Assembly (NCBI GenBank): GCA_000708525.1
Contig: JMRP01000021.1
Location: 1-49,199 of the forward strand
DNA length: 49,199 bases
Source: Cyanobium sp. CACIAM 14
GTDB lineage: Bacteria > Cyanobacteriota > Cyanobacteriia > PCC-6307 > Cyanobiaceae
Direction of reading: 5' to 3'
Below, in pieces: positions 9,213 through 15,814 of the stretch. Both the position numbers and the translations under genes were made by a program. Positions within the stretch are counted from its first letter, which is position 1, and every line of letters starts with the position of its first letter. A model generated the notes under the pieces. The model searched no databases and was not told where the DNA came from. It saw only the letters and a program-made list of their open reading frames with translations.

Positions 9213-9782
9213 TCAGTCCGGCCCGTCGCCGCTGGAGGCCACCGGGGGGATCGGCGCGGGCAGGCCGTCGATGCTGCGGCGGTTCTTCTGCTGCCAGTAG
9301 CGCTCCAGCCCCTCGGGCCCCTTGCGACGCGCCCAGGTCTCGAGGTCGCGGCGCTCGCCGAGAAAGGCGTAGCGGGGCACCGCCATGCCACAGGAGGTCT
9401 GCACGCGCTCGATGGCCAGATCGAAGATCTGACGGGACCCGGCCAGGGGCTCGAAATGGGCGACGAGCTCGTCCCAGCCGGGTTCGCCGTGCTGGAGGGT
9501 GCGGGCGCTGCCGTAGAGCCGCAGGATCAGGGGTCTGCCCTCGAAGGCGCAGAACATCAGGGTCATGCGCGGGCTGCGCTGCACGTGGGCGGCGGTCTCG
9601 TTGCCGCTGCCGGTGAGGTTCAGCCAGATCACGCGGCGTTCGCCCAGCACCCGCAGGGAATCCATTCCCTTGGGGGACACGTTCACCCGACTGTCGGCCG
9701 TGGCGGTGCCCACGAAGAACAGCTTCTGGGCCTCGATGAAGGCGACGTGTTCGGCCGTGAGGCTGTCGGTGGACTGGCCCAT
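9213..9782 (-). CDS. Pyridoxamine 5'-phosphate oxidase-like flavin protein
   Basis: A 189-residue split-barrel protein of the PNPOx-like FMN-binding superfamily. The N-terminal strand pattern FIEAQKLFFVGTATADSRVNVSPKG and the following GNETAAHVQRSPRMTLMFCAF match stand-alone PPOX-family proteins rather than true PdxH. Such proteins bind FMN, F420 or haem, and their substrates are mostly unknown. A conserved C-terminal stretch (about residues 125-170) contains WARRKGPEGLERYWQQKN. It is monocistronic and convergent with moeA. Function beyond cofactor binding is not assignable. Confidence 0.8.
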   Translation of the reverse strand: MGQSTDSLTAEHVAFIEAQKLFFVGTATADSRVNVSPKGMDSLRVLGERRVIWLNLTGSGNETAAHVQRSPRMTLMFCAFEGRPLILRLYGSARTLQHGEPGWDELVAHFEPLAGSRQIFDLAIERVQTSCGMAVPRYAFLGERRDLETWARRKGPEGLERYWQQKNRRSIDGLPAPIPPVASSGDGPD

Positions 9783-9864
9783 GGGCGCTGGCGGCGATGG
9801 GGGATGATGGCTGAAATCCTCCAGTAGCCGCTGTCACCGGCATCGCGGCGTTCGTGGTCAGCGA

Positions 9865-10353
9865 TCAGGGGCCAGGTGCCAGAAGCTCGTTCAGGAAGCT
9901 GGTGAGGCGGAATCCCGCCGGATGGGAATAGACGATGTCGGCAATCTTCCAGGAGCCGGCAGGGCCGCGCACCAGCTGGTAACGCAGCTGCTGCGGCGCC
10001 TCCGAGGGGCGGTTGCGCAGGCCTGCCATCACCGCCACCAAGGCTTCCAGCCCGCCGCCGGGGGCGGCGGTGCAGCCCAGCACCCTGGCGCCGAAGGTCG
10101 ACACCTGGGTGCCGCTGAACAGATCGAAGTCGACGAAACGGCCGCTGGCGGGATCGAGCGCGTAGGCACGCCGCAGCTGCTGGTAGAGCCCGGCGGTGAA
10201 ACGGCCTTTCTGGCTCGCGAGTTCGATCGGCCCGCTGCGTTCCTGACGAGCCACCTGCCAGCGGTAGAGCCCATCCAGCTGGGCCTTCACCGGAGCGGGG
10301 CACGGGACGATCGCCAGGGCCAGCAGCATCGGCATCGGCTGTGGCAGGGGCAT
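9865..10353 (-). CDS. Exported DUF3828-like hypothetical protein
   Basis: A 162-residue protein with a short hydrophobic N-terminus ending in APVKAQ, consistent with a signal peptide cleaved near residue 24. The mature part has the layout of small cystatin/NTF2-like secreted domains: a helix with LYRWQVARQE, LYQQLRRAYALDP, FDLFSGTQVS, and a final LRYQLVRGPAGSWKIADIVY strand pair. This resembles DUF3828 and related periplasmic proteins, but the match is by pattern only. It starts about 22 bases after the truncated VapC frame ends, which suggests that the toxin was cut by rearrangement next to this gene. Confidence 0.6.
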   Translation of the reverse strand: MPLPQPMPMLLALAIVPCPAPVKAQLDGLYRWQVARQERSGPIELASQKGRFTAGLYQQLRRAYALDPASGRFVDFDLFSGTQVSTFGARVLGCTAAPGGGLEALVAVMAGLRNRPSEAPQQLRYQLVRGPAGSWKIADIVYSHPAGFRLTSFLNELLAPGP

Positions 10354-10375
10354 AACGGCGCGGGGGCGTTGCGGG

Positions 10376-10435
10376 TGATCCTGGCTCGTTGATCAGAAGC
10401 TTGATCGACGCACTGGAATCGCAGAAGAGGATCAC
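10376..10435 (-). pseudogene. Truncated VapC-type PIN toxin remnant
   Basis: A GTG at 10433-10435, five bases after the antitoxin stop, begins the frame VILFCDSSASIKLLINEPGS. This is the N-terminus of a PIN-domain VapC toxin, with the first catalytic aspartate in FCDSS. After about 20 residues the match ends and the frame runs without homology into the neighbouring exported-protein gene. A full PIN domain needs about 130 residues, so this is a broken toxin. Its antitoxin gene is intact immediately upstream. The exact break point is approximate. Confidence 0.65.
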
Positions 10436-10439
10436 CAGC

Positions 10440-10733
10440 TCATTGGCGATCTTCCAGGATGATCTCACTGACGAGCTTGCCTTCACCGCGCAGCTTCACG
10501 GGTGGAGCGAAGACGGGGTTCTGGCCGTTCCAGGTGACGATCCCTGCATCCATCGCCTTCTGAAGCGGGTCGCTGGAGGCCGGATCGGGTTGCCTCACGG
10601 CAGTGATGCGGGCGATCGGTTTGCGGTGGGAGGTGACCTCCACCACCTCGCCGGCCGGCACGCGGCCCAGCCATTCGGGCAGGTGGGTCTTGAGATCCCG
10701 CACGGAGACCTGCTTTGCGACCACATCTGCCAT
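10440..10733 (-). CDS. Phd/YefM-type antitoxin (orphaned)
   Basis: A 97-residue antitoxin. The N-terminal segment VSVRDLKTHLPEWLGRVPAG followed by EVVEVTSHRKPIARITAV is the Phd/YefM DNA-binding fold found with VapC-type PIN toxins. The C-terminal third (about 60-97), which would wrap the toxin, ends in SEIILEDRQ. A GTG at 10757 gives an 8-residue longer version. Its cognate toxin, directly downstream, is reduced to a 20-residue stub, so this antitoxin has no partner at this locus. It may still repress its own promoter or neutralise a related toxin elsewhere. Confidence 0.75.
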   Translation of the reverse strand: MADVVAKQVSVRDLKTHLPEWLGRVPAGEVVEVTSHRKPIARITAVRQPDPASSDPLQKAMDAGIVTWNGQNPVFAPPVKLRGEGKLVSEIILEDRQ

Positions 10734-11030
10734 GTCTGAATCCGCGGATGCGGCCACATTGGCCTCTCGCCGCAGGTGCCCAGGCTGAGGCGCCGGGAGG
10801 ACGCGAAGCCTCGTCAGGCGCGGCCTGAGCCAGGAGCCATCCTTCCCGGCTGATGCAGGAGGTGGAGCATGGGAAGGAGGCGATGATCGCCCGGGCCGCT
10901 GCCGGTCCGTCCAGCAAGGGGCAGGTCAGCACTCCCAAGCGTGCGGCTTCTCCGCCTCAAGCACAGTCTGCCGCCCGATCGGGCACAGGTTTCGATCCAC
11001 GCTGACGTGGGAGCGTGATGGAAACGTGAT
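10734..11030. other. Intergenic region between two toxin-antitoxin loci
   Basis: About 300 bases with no convincing gene. It should contain the promoter of the orphaned antitoxin. The one structured element is an imperfect palindrome at 10989-11025 next to the VapC stop, described separately. Short open frames here lack family resemblance. Confidence 0.6.
10989..11025. repeat. Palindrome resembling a solitary type I-C-like CRISPR repeat
   Basis: An imperfect inverted repeat with arms GTTTCGATCCACGCT (10989-11003) and AGCGTGATGGAAAC (11012-11025). The first 15 bases match the common I-C repeat end (GTTTCRATCCACGCT) and an inner GGAGCG block also fits. Only one copy is present, so it is not an array. 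It could equally be a stem-loop downstream of vapC. Confidence 0.35.
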
Positions 11031-11432
11031 CTAGGCATCAGGCACCCAGTTGTCGAGCTGGAGCCCTGGCACCAGTGAAAACTCGCTGGTGCTGTTGGTG
11101 ATCAATGTGGCTTCCTGGCTCAGCGCGTGGGCGGCGATCATCGTGTCGAGCGAGCCGATCGGTGTGCCCCGCCGTTCCAGATCGGCCCGCAGATCTCCAT
11201 AGGCCCAGCTGGCGGGCTCATCGAATGGCAGGATCGCCAGGGGGGCCAGAAACATCGCCAGGGCCTGCCGGTTTCGTGCCGAACCGCTTTTCGCCACACC
11301 GAAGGCCAGTTCGGCGGCCACCACGCTGCACAGCCCGATTTCACCCATCCGGTACTGCCGGAATCGCTCCAGCACGGCCCTGGGTCGGGCGTTGATGACG
11401 TGGATGCAGATGTTGGTGTCCAGCAGGATCAT
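11031..11432 (-). CDS. vapC: VapC-type PIN-domain ribonuclease toxin
   Basis: A 133-residue PIN-domain toxin of a type II system, expected to cleave RNA when free of its antitoxin. The acidic Mg-binding residues are in place: Asp5 in LLDTNICIHV, a glutamate in VVAAELAFGVAKSG, and aspartate in GSLDTMIAAHAL. The C-terminal strand is LITNSTSEFSLVPGL. Its ATG overlaps the antitoxin TGA (ATGA), the usual coupling. Length is normal, and I see no lesion, so this pair should be functional. Confidence 0.93.
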   Translation of the reverse strand: MILLDTNICIHVINARPRAVLERFRQYRMGEIGLCSVVAAELAFGVAKSGSARNRQALAMFLAPLAILPFDEPASWAYGDLRADLERRGTPIGSLDTMIAAHALSQEATLITNSTSEFSLVPGLQLDNWVPDA

Positions 11433-11662
11433 GGCTGGATCGCGTCCCTGATCTGTCGCTCGGGCTGCTCCCGGCTGAGCTGCAAGTCCGGTTCGAAGGC
11501 CGCCAGCCCTGCCTCCAGGGTCTGCCAAGGGTCCTCCAGGGGGAGCAGCAGCACGCCATTGCCGAAGTGCTTCACGGCCACCTCGCTGCCGCTAAAGCGG
11601 TAGTCCTTGGGAAGGCGCACGGCCTGGCTGCGCCCCGATCGAAACAGCTTTGCCGTGTCCAT
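11429..11662 (-). CDS. vapB: VapB-type AbrB-fold antitoxin
   Basis: A 77-residue antitoxin. The N-terminal MDTAKLFRSGRSQAVRLPKD followed by SGSEVAVKHFGNGVLLLP is a SpoVT-AbrB swapped-hairpin DNA-binding domain; the C-terminal tail (about 50-77) would bind the PIN toxin. The ATG at 11662 is chosen over an upstream in-frame start because family members begin at this motif. It is translationally coupled to vapC. This antitoxin type differs from the Phd-type antitoxin 700 bases downstream, so the two loci are not a simple duplication. Confidence 0.92.
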   Translation of the reverse strand: MDTAKLFRSGRSQAVRLPKDYRFSGSEVAVKHFGNGVLLLPLEDPWQTLEAGLAAFEPDLQLSREQPERQIRDAIQP

Positions 11663-11733
11663 CCCGGGCCTCCAAAGGTAGATACCGATGGTAGCGACCG
11701 TCGTTCGGTGCCGGCGCCTGCTGTCCCCACGGC

Positions 11734-12186
11734 TCACAGCGGCGTGTTGCCGCCCACCCAGGTGCCGGTGCCGCCGCTCCACTCCCGTTTCCAGAAGGGG
11801 GCGTGGTGCTTGAGCTCCTCCAGCAGCTCGGCCACGCAGCGCAGGGCCGGGCCGCGGCGGTCGGCCGCCACCGCCACCAGCACGATGGCCTCCCCCGGCA
11901 GGATGCGCCCCACCCGGTGGGTCACCAGCACCGCCTCGGCCCCGTGCCGTGCCGCGCAGGCCGAGGCAAGGGCCTGCAGCTGGGCTTCGGTCATGCCGGG
12001 GTAGTGCTCCAGTTCCAGGGCCTCGAGGGGGGCGCCGGTGGCGGTGGCGGGACGCACGCGGCCGATGAAGTGGCCCTCGGCGGCCGCGTGCGGCCGCTGC
12101 CAGCCCGCCAGCTCGGTCAGGGGCTCGAAGGGCTCGCCCGGCAGCCGGATGTCGATCCGCGGCGTGGAACCGGTGGCCGGTGCCAT
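11734..12186 (-). CDS. moaE: Molybdopterin synthase catalytic subunit MoaE
   Basis: A 150-residue MoaE, the large subunit of molybdopterin synthase, which places two sulfurs on cyclic pyranopterin monophosphate using MoaD thiocarboxylate. The diagnostic motifs are GHFIGRVR, LELEHYPGMTEAQL, VTHRVGRILPGEAIVLVAV and the C-terminal LKHHAPFWKRE, which carries the two active-site lysines. It starts 3 bases after moaD on the minus strand. The pair is separated from moaC-moeA by the PPOX gene, the exported protein and both toxin-antitoxin loci. Confidence 0.95.
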   Translation of the reverse strand: MAPATGSTPRIDIRLPGEPFEPLTELAGWQRPHAAAEGHFIGRVRPATATGAPLEALELEHYPGMTEAQLQALASACAARHGAEAVLVTHRVGRILPGEAIVLVAVAADRRGPALRCVAELLEELKHHAPFWKREWSGGTGTWVGGNTPL

Positions 12187-12189
12187 GGC

Positions 12190-12480
12190 TCAGCCGCCGG
12201 TGATGGGGGGCAGGAAGGCCACTTCGTCCCCGGGGGCCAGTGGGGTGTCGGGCGCGGCGAAGGCGTGGTTGACGGCCACGCGGATGCCGGCGGGGAGGTG
12301 ACCCGTCTCAGCCGGCGGACTGGGGTCCAGGCCCAGCTGCCGCCAGAGACCGGCCGGTGTCTGCTCGACTCCGCCGGAAGGGAACGACAGTGAGCGCTCG
12401 GCCCAGCCGGCCCGCTCGCGCAGGGCGGCGAACAGCCGTACATGCACCTTCGCGGCAACGGTGGCTCCCTGACTGTTCAT
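12190..12480 (-). CDS. moaD: Molybdopterin synthase sulfur carrier subunit MoaD
   Basis: A 96-residue ubiquitin-like sulfur carrier. The fold starts with KVHVRLFAALRERAG and ends in the required Gly-Gly (FLPPITGG), whose terminal glycine is adenylylated and thiocarboxylated. The ATG at 12480 is preferred; a longer frame to 12528 adds a low-complexity extension not seen in the family. It lies 3 bases upstream of moaE. Downstream of the c-di-GMP gene's stop (12559), it marks the left junction of the lower-GC signalling block. Confidence 0.9.
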   Translation of the reverse strand: MNSQGATVAAKVHVRLFAALRERAGWAERSLSFPSGGVEQTPAGLWRQLGLDPSPPAETGHLPAGIRVAVNHAFAAPDTPLAPGDEVAFLPPITGG

Positions 12481-12558
12481 GGGTTCCCTGGTGCGTGCGG
12501 AGGTGCCTGTGGTGGGGCGTGCGAACAAGCGTGGCGGATGGATGGCCTGACCGGGGAC

Positions 12559-14901
12559 TCAATCCTGGCGGGTGTGACGCAGATGGCCTAATGCAGCAGA
12601 GGCTTCCAGAGGCGGGGAAAAATAGTATCCCTGTCCTGAGTGGCAATGGATCGATTGCAGGAATGATAGTTGACTGGAGGACTCCAGGCCTTCTGCCACG
12701 ACTCTCATCTGCAAGTTTCTGGCAAGGCTGACGATCGCCTTGACGATCTCGCGTTTTTCGGAATCCGTCTCCAGTGAGGTCACAAAGCTCTGGTCGATCT
12801 TCAGGCAATTGATGGGGAAACGATGCAGATAGCTCAGTGACGAATAGCGTGTGCCAAAGTCATCCAGGCAGACCTCGATCTTCCTGATCCTGAGTTGTTC
12901 CAGGATCTTCGCTGCAAACTCGGCGTTGTCAATCAGAACGCCTTCAGTGATCTCTATTTTCAGGCGACATCCCTGCATGCCAGAGCGATGCAGAACCTGG
13001 TCGATCTGAGCAATCAACTCTCCTTTGGAAAAATGTTTCCCCGAGAGATTGATGCTGACTGTCAAGTGAGACAGGTCCGGATGCTCCTTTTGCCAAAGCT
13101 TCATTTGGTCAGAGGCTTGCTGCAGCACCCAGAGATCAATCTCGCGTACCAACCCCGTTTCCTCCGCCATTGGGATGAATTGGGAAGGAGAAATCGTTCC
13201 TTTCCTGGGATGCTCCCAGCGCACCAAGGCCTCGAACCCTTCGGGTCTGCCGGTTCCAAGGTTGATGATTGGCTGGTAATGAACTCTTAATTCTTGCCGG
13301 TCGATTGCCCTTTGCAGGTCGCTTTCCAGCTGGAGTTGTCCGAGCGCGATCACGTGCATCGATGAGTCAAAAATTTCGTACCCGCCCCGTCCGCTTCTCT
13401 TGGCGCGATACATGGCTATGTCGGCATCCCGCAGCATTTCTTCTGGGGAGGTATAGCGACTGGAATTGAGGGTGATGCCGATGCTTGCACTGATGAAAAC
13501 TTCCTGTCCATCAAGCAGCATTGGTTTCTTCAGTTGTTTGTGAATACGTAGCGCTACCTCGGTGGCTTCGCTGGCATTGTGCAGATCTTCTAGCAAGATC
13601 ACGAACTCATCTCCACCAAGTCGGGCGATGGTGTCCCCCCGACGTACCGACAGCTGAAGCTGCTCGGCGACTTTCTGCAGCAATTGGTCACCGGTGCTGT
13701 GGCCAAGGCTGTCGTTCACAACCTTGAAGCGGTCAAGGTCGAGGAAGAGAACGGCGAATTGATGCACTTTCGCCGAGGATGAATGTTGGGAGCGCCGGGT
13801 TGCCAGCTGCAAGGCATGTTCCAGGCGGTCAATGAACAGGGCCCTGTTGGGTAAACCGGTCAAGGTGTCGTGGAAAGCATCGTGGCGGAGTTGGGCTTCT
13901 ATCCTCTGCCTCTCTGCGAGCTCGGCCTGGACCTGTTGATATAGTTTTGCTTGATGTATGGCGATCGAACATTGATCGGCAATGGCTCGAACGATCGCCA
14001 CTTCATCCTCTGTCCACACACGGGGACGATCGCACTGCTGCAAGCAGATCCCTCCCAGAAAGGTGCTTTGGTACAACAGCGGAATCGAGAGCAATGAAAA
14101 AACGCCTTGAACCTCTGCTTCCTGCCGCAAGGCGTCAGGCAAATCGTTGAGCTGATGGATCAGACCGGATGGGCTTCTGATCAGAATCTCCTGGTAGTAG
14201 GTATAAAAGTCTGAGCTGATGCCGAGCAGGGCTTCTCGATCGTTCGTGCCCTCGCTGATGTAGGCAATTCTCGCCTTCTTCTCCTGAACGTCAGCGGGTT
14301 TAAAAATACTGCAGCGACTGACTTCAAGAACGTCATGCAACTGATCCACCGTTGTCTGCAGAACGGTCTCCAGAATCAGGGTTTCCCGCATCGCCTGCAC
14401 GATCCGGTTGACCATCGCTTCCCGCCGCGCCTGTCGTTCGATCTGAGAGATCGCCGACTGCTGCTGCCGACGCAGCTCGAATTCCTCCAGGGCACGCTCC
14501 AGAACCGTTGGCAGGCGGAACAGCCGATCCTTGAGGACATAGTCAGTCATCCCGGCTTTGATGAACTCGACAGCGGCTTCCTCCCCAAGACTTCCAGTGA
14601 CGAGGATGAAGGGAATATCCTGTCCAGATTCCTTCAGCATCTCGAATGCCTGTTTGCCGTTGAACTGGGCCAGGCTGTAATCCGAGAGAACAACATCATA
14701 GCGGCGCGTGGATAAATGACGCTTGGCGTGGGCCGCGGATGTGACGTTGTCATATGAGAAAGATATGTCATTCGATTCAAGAATCAGCGTGATCAGCTCA
14801 ACATCTTCTGGCACATCTTCAACGATCAGGATGTTCAGAGGGCTTTCCTTGGCCCGCTTGCCTTCTGCTCCGAGGAGTTGACCGGATCGCTCCATCGTCA
14901 T
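12559..14901 (-). CDS. REC-GAF-GGDEF-EAL c-di-GMP signalling protein
   Basis: A 780-residue cytoplasmic protein. An N-terminal receiver (about 22-140) has Glu28/Asp29 and phospho-acceptor Asp74 (LSD74YSL). A GAF domain covers about 165-325. The GGDEF domain has an intact GGDEF motif at 429-433 and the DLDRFKVVND segment. The EAL domain starts around 540, with EAL at 557-559, NLSG, EITEG, DDFGT and EGLE motifs, so catalytic residues for phosphodiesterase activity are kept. Cyclase activity is also possible. No membrane helix is seen. It lies downstream of the histidine kinase and regulator in the same orientation, 444 bases from the regulator. GC content is clearly lower than in flanking genes, which suggests transfer. 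Confidence 0.93.
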   Translation of the reverse strand: MTMERSGQLLGAEGKRAKESPLNILIVEDVPEDVELITLILESNDISFSYDNVTSAAHAKRHLSTRRYDVVLSDYSLAQFNGKQAFEMLKESGQDIPFILVTGSLGEEAAVEFIKAGMTDYVLKDRLFRLPTVLERALEEFELRRQQQSAISQIERQARREAMVNRIVQAMRETLILETVLQTTVDQLHDVLEVSRCSIFKPADVQEKKARIAYISEGTNDREALLGISSDFYTYYQEILIRSPSGLIHQLNDLPDALRQEAEVQGVFSLLSIPLLYQSTFLGGICLQQCDRPRVWTEDEVAIVRAIADQCSIAIHQAKLYQQVQAELAERQRIEAQLRHDAFHDTLTGLPNRALFIDRLEHALQLATRRSQHSSSAKVHQFAVLFLDLDRFKVVNDSLGHSTGDQLLQKVAEQLQLSVRRGDTIARLGGDEFVILLEDLHNASEATEVALRIHKQLKKPMLLDGQEVFISASIGITLNSSRYTSPEEMLRDADIAMYRAKRSGRGGYEIFDSSMHVIALGQLQLESDLQRAIDRQELRVHYQPIINLGTGRPEGFEALVRWEHPRKGTISPSQFIPMAEETGLVREIDLWVLQQASDQMKLWQKEHPDLSHLTVSINLSGKHFSKGELIAQIDQVLHRSGMQGCRLKIEITEGVLIDNAEFAAKILEQLRIRKIEVCLDDFGTRYSSLSYLHRFPINCLKIDQSFVTSLETDSEKREIVKAIVSLARNLQMRVVAEGLESSSQLSFLQSIHCHSGQGYYFSPPLEASAALGHLRHTRQD

Positions 14902-15206
14902 CGGTCCCTAGAGAGGGGAAGAGAATGACTGCATGGGCAGAAAGGTGGCTCGATTCTCACCCTCTGCCAGCCCCAGCACGGCGATCCCGCGAAGGGCTGG
15001 GCCGACGTCCCGGTAACCGGTGGCCAGCGTCCTATGGCAGGTGTCAAGACGATGGACACGTAAGGCGGCAGATGTCCCGTCGACGACGATGGATCCTGGG
15101 ATGTCAGGACTCATGGGGCGCAAAGGCTGGAGGCACCACGCAGATCTACAGGGAAAGGCATCTCTTCGGGTATGGTGCGTGAAGATGAGATGAAATCATG
15201 AGGCAC

Positions 15207-15236
15207 CATGGGCTAACCCATGTAAGTATACATGTA
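15207..15236. promoter_or_regulatory. Overlapping palindromes, possible operator
   Basis: Two overlapping inverted repeats, CATGGGCTAACCCATG and CATGTAAGTATACATG, share the CATG at 15219-15222. The second runs into the perfect 8-base palindrome TACATGTA (15229-15236). They lie about 300 bases upstream of the c-di-GMP gene and about 110 bases downstream of the regulator. A regulator-binding site is the simplest reading; a folded RNA is an alternative. Confidence 0.35.
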
Positions 15237-15247
15237 GTTATAAGAGT

Positions 15248-15279
15248 AGTGCTTGCATCCCAGTAAGCACTCTCTTTTC
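15248..15279 (+). terminator. Terminator-like hairpin (plus-strand orientation)
   Basis: AGTGCTT (15248-15254) and AAGCACT (15265-15271) form a 7-bp stem around a 10-base loop, followed by CTCTTTTC. The T-rich side points to a plus-strand transcript, yet no plus-strand gene precedes it. It may act weakly on the minus strand after the regulator gene, or end an unrecognised small RNA. Confidence 0.35.
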
Positions 15280-15345
15280 AGACGGGGTGACGTTGAGGCT
15301 CGACCACCCAGGCCGCCGATGCGTGGAGGCAGTCCTGTCGGATTT

Positions 15346-15795
15346 CTAGCCGGCATGAGGTACTTGGTTGAGCATCATCCAGTACATTCCCACCTGCCGC
15401 GCCACATCCATAAACTGCTGGAAATCAAGCGGCTTTACGATATAGCTGTTGACTCCTAATCTGTAGCAAGCGCTGAGGTCTCGACTCTCTGCGGAAGAGG
15501 TCATGACCACCACGGCCAACTCCCTAGTCCTTGGATGTTTGCGTATTTCTTCCAGAACTTTGATGCCGTCGATCTTCGGGAGCTTGAGATCCAGCAGGAT
15601 CATTCGCGGCAGTTCTTTGCCTGGGAGTTCTGGGGCATCACCATGCAGATAGTCGAGAGCCTGTTCTCCATCAGTGACCACATCAATCTGGTTGAGTACG
15701 TTGTGACTCTCCAGTGCCAGTTGGATCAATTCGACATCATTGGGGTCGTCTTCAATCAGTAAGATCTTGGCAGGGTCGATTCTCACTGCCGTCAT
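15346..15795 (-). CDS. Single-domain response regulator, Rcp1-like
   Basis: A 149-residue stand-alone receiver of the type paired with cyanobacterial phytochrome kinases (Rcp1 family). It has the acidic pair in LLIEDDPNDVEL, phospho-acceptor Asp69 in ILLDLKLPKIDG, Thr/Ser in VVMTSS and the lysine in YIVKPLDF. The loop with YLHGDAPELPGK is typical of Rcp1-like proteins. The start at 15795 is chosen because it lies 19 bases after the kinase stop; an ATG at 15852 would overlap the kinase gene and lacks a ribosome-binding site. It has no output domain, so it probably relays phosphate or works by protein contact. Confidence 0.92.
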   Translation of the reverse strand: MTAVRIDPAKILLIEDDPNDVELIQLALESHNVLNQIDVVTDGEQALDYLHGDAPELPGKELPRMILLDLKLPKIDGIKVLEEIRKHPRTRELAVVVMTSSAESRDLSACYRLGVNSYIVKPLDFQQFMDVARQVGMYWMMLNQVPHAG

Positions 15796-15814
15796 TGCAA
15801 ACTCATACGTTACG

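Larger units (their letters stand above)
14902..15345. other. Structured intergenic region upstream of the c-di-GMP gene
   Basis: A 444-base gap with no convincing gene. Its AT-richer centre (about 15165-15290) holds several inverted repeats: ATGGTGC/GCACCAT (near 15175 and 15203-15209), CATGGG-CTAA-CCCATG (15207-15222), CATGTA-AGTA-TACATG (15219-15234) and a terminator-like hairpin at 15248-15271. It probably contains the promoter and control region of the REC-GGDEF-EAL gene and the 3' end of the regulator transcript. Confidence 0.6.

Noticed and set aside
10989-11025. CRISPR array
   Set aside because: Only one repeat-like unit and no spacers or cas genes.
14908-15123. Short minus-strand frame upstream of the c-di-GMP gene
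   Set aside because: Reads without family resemblance and overlaps the likely control region.
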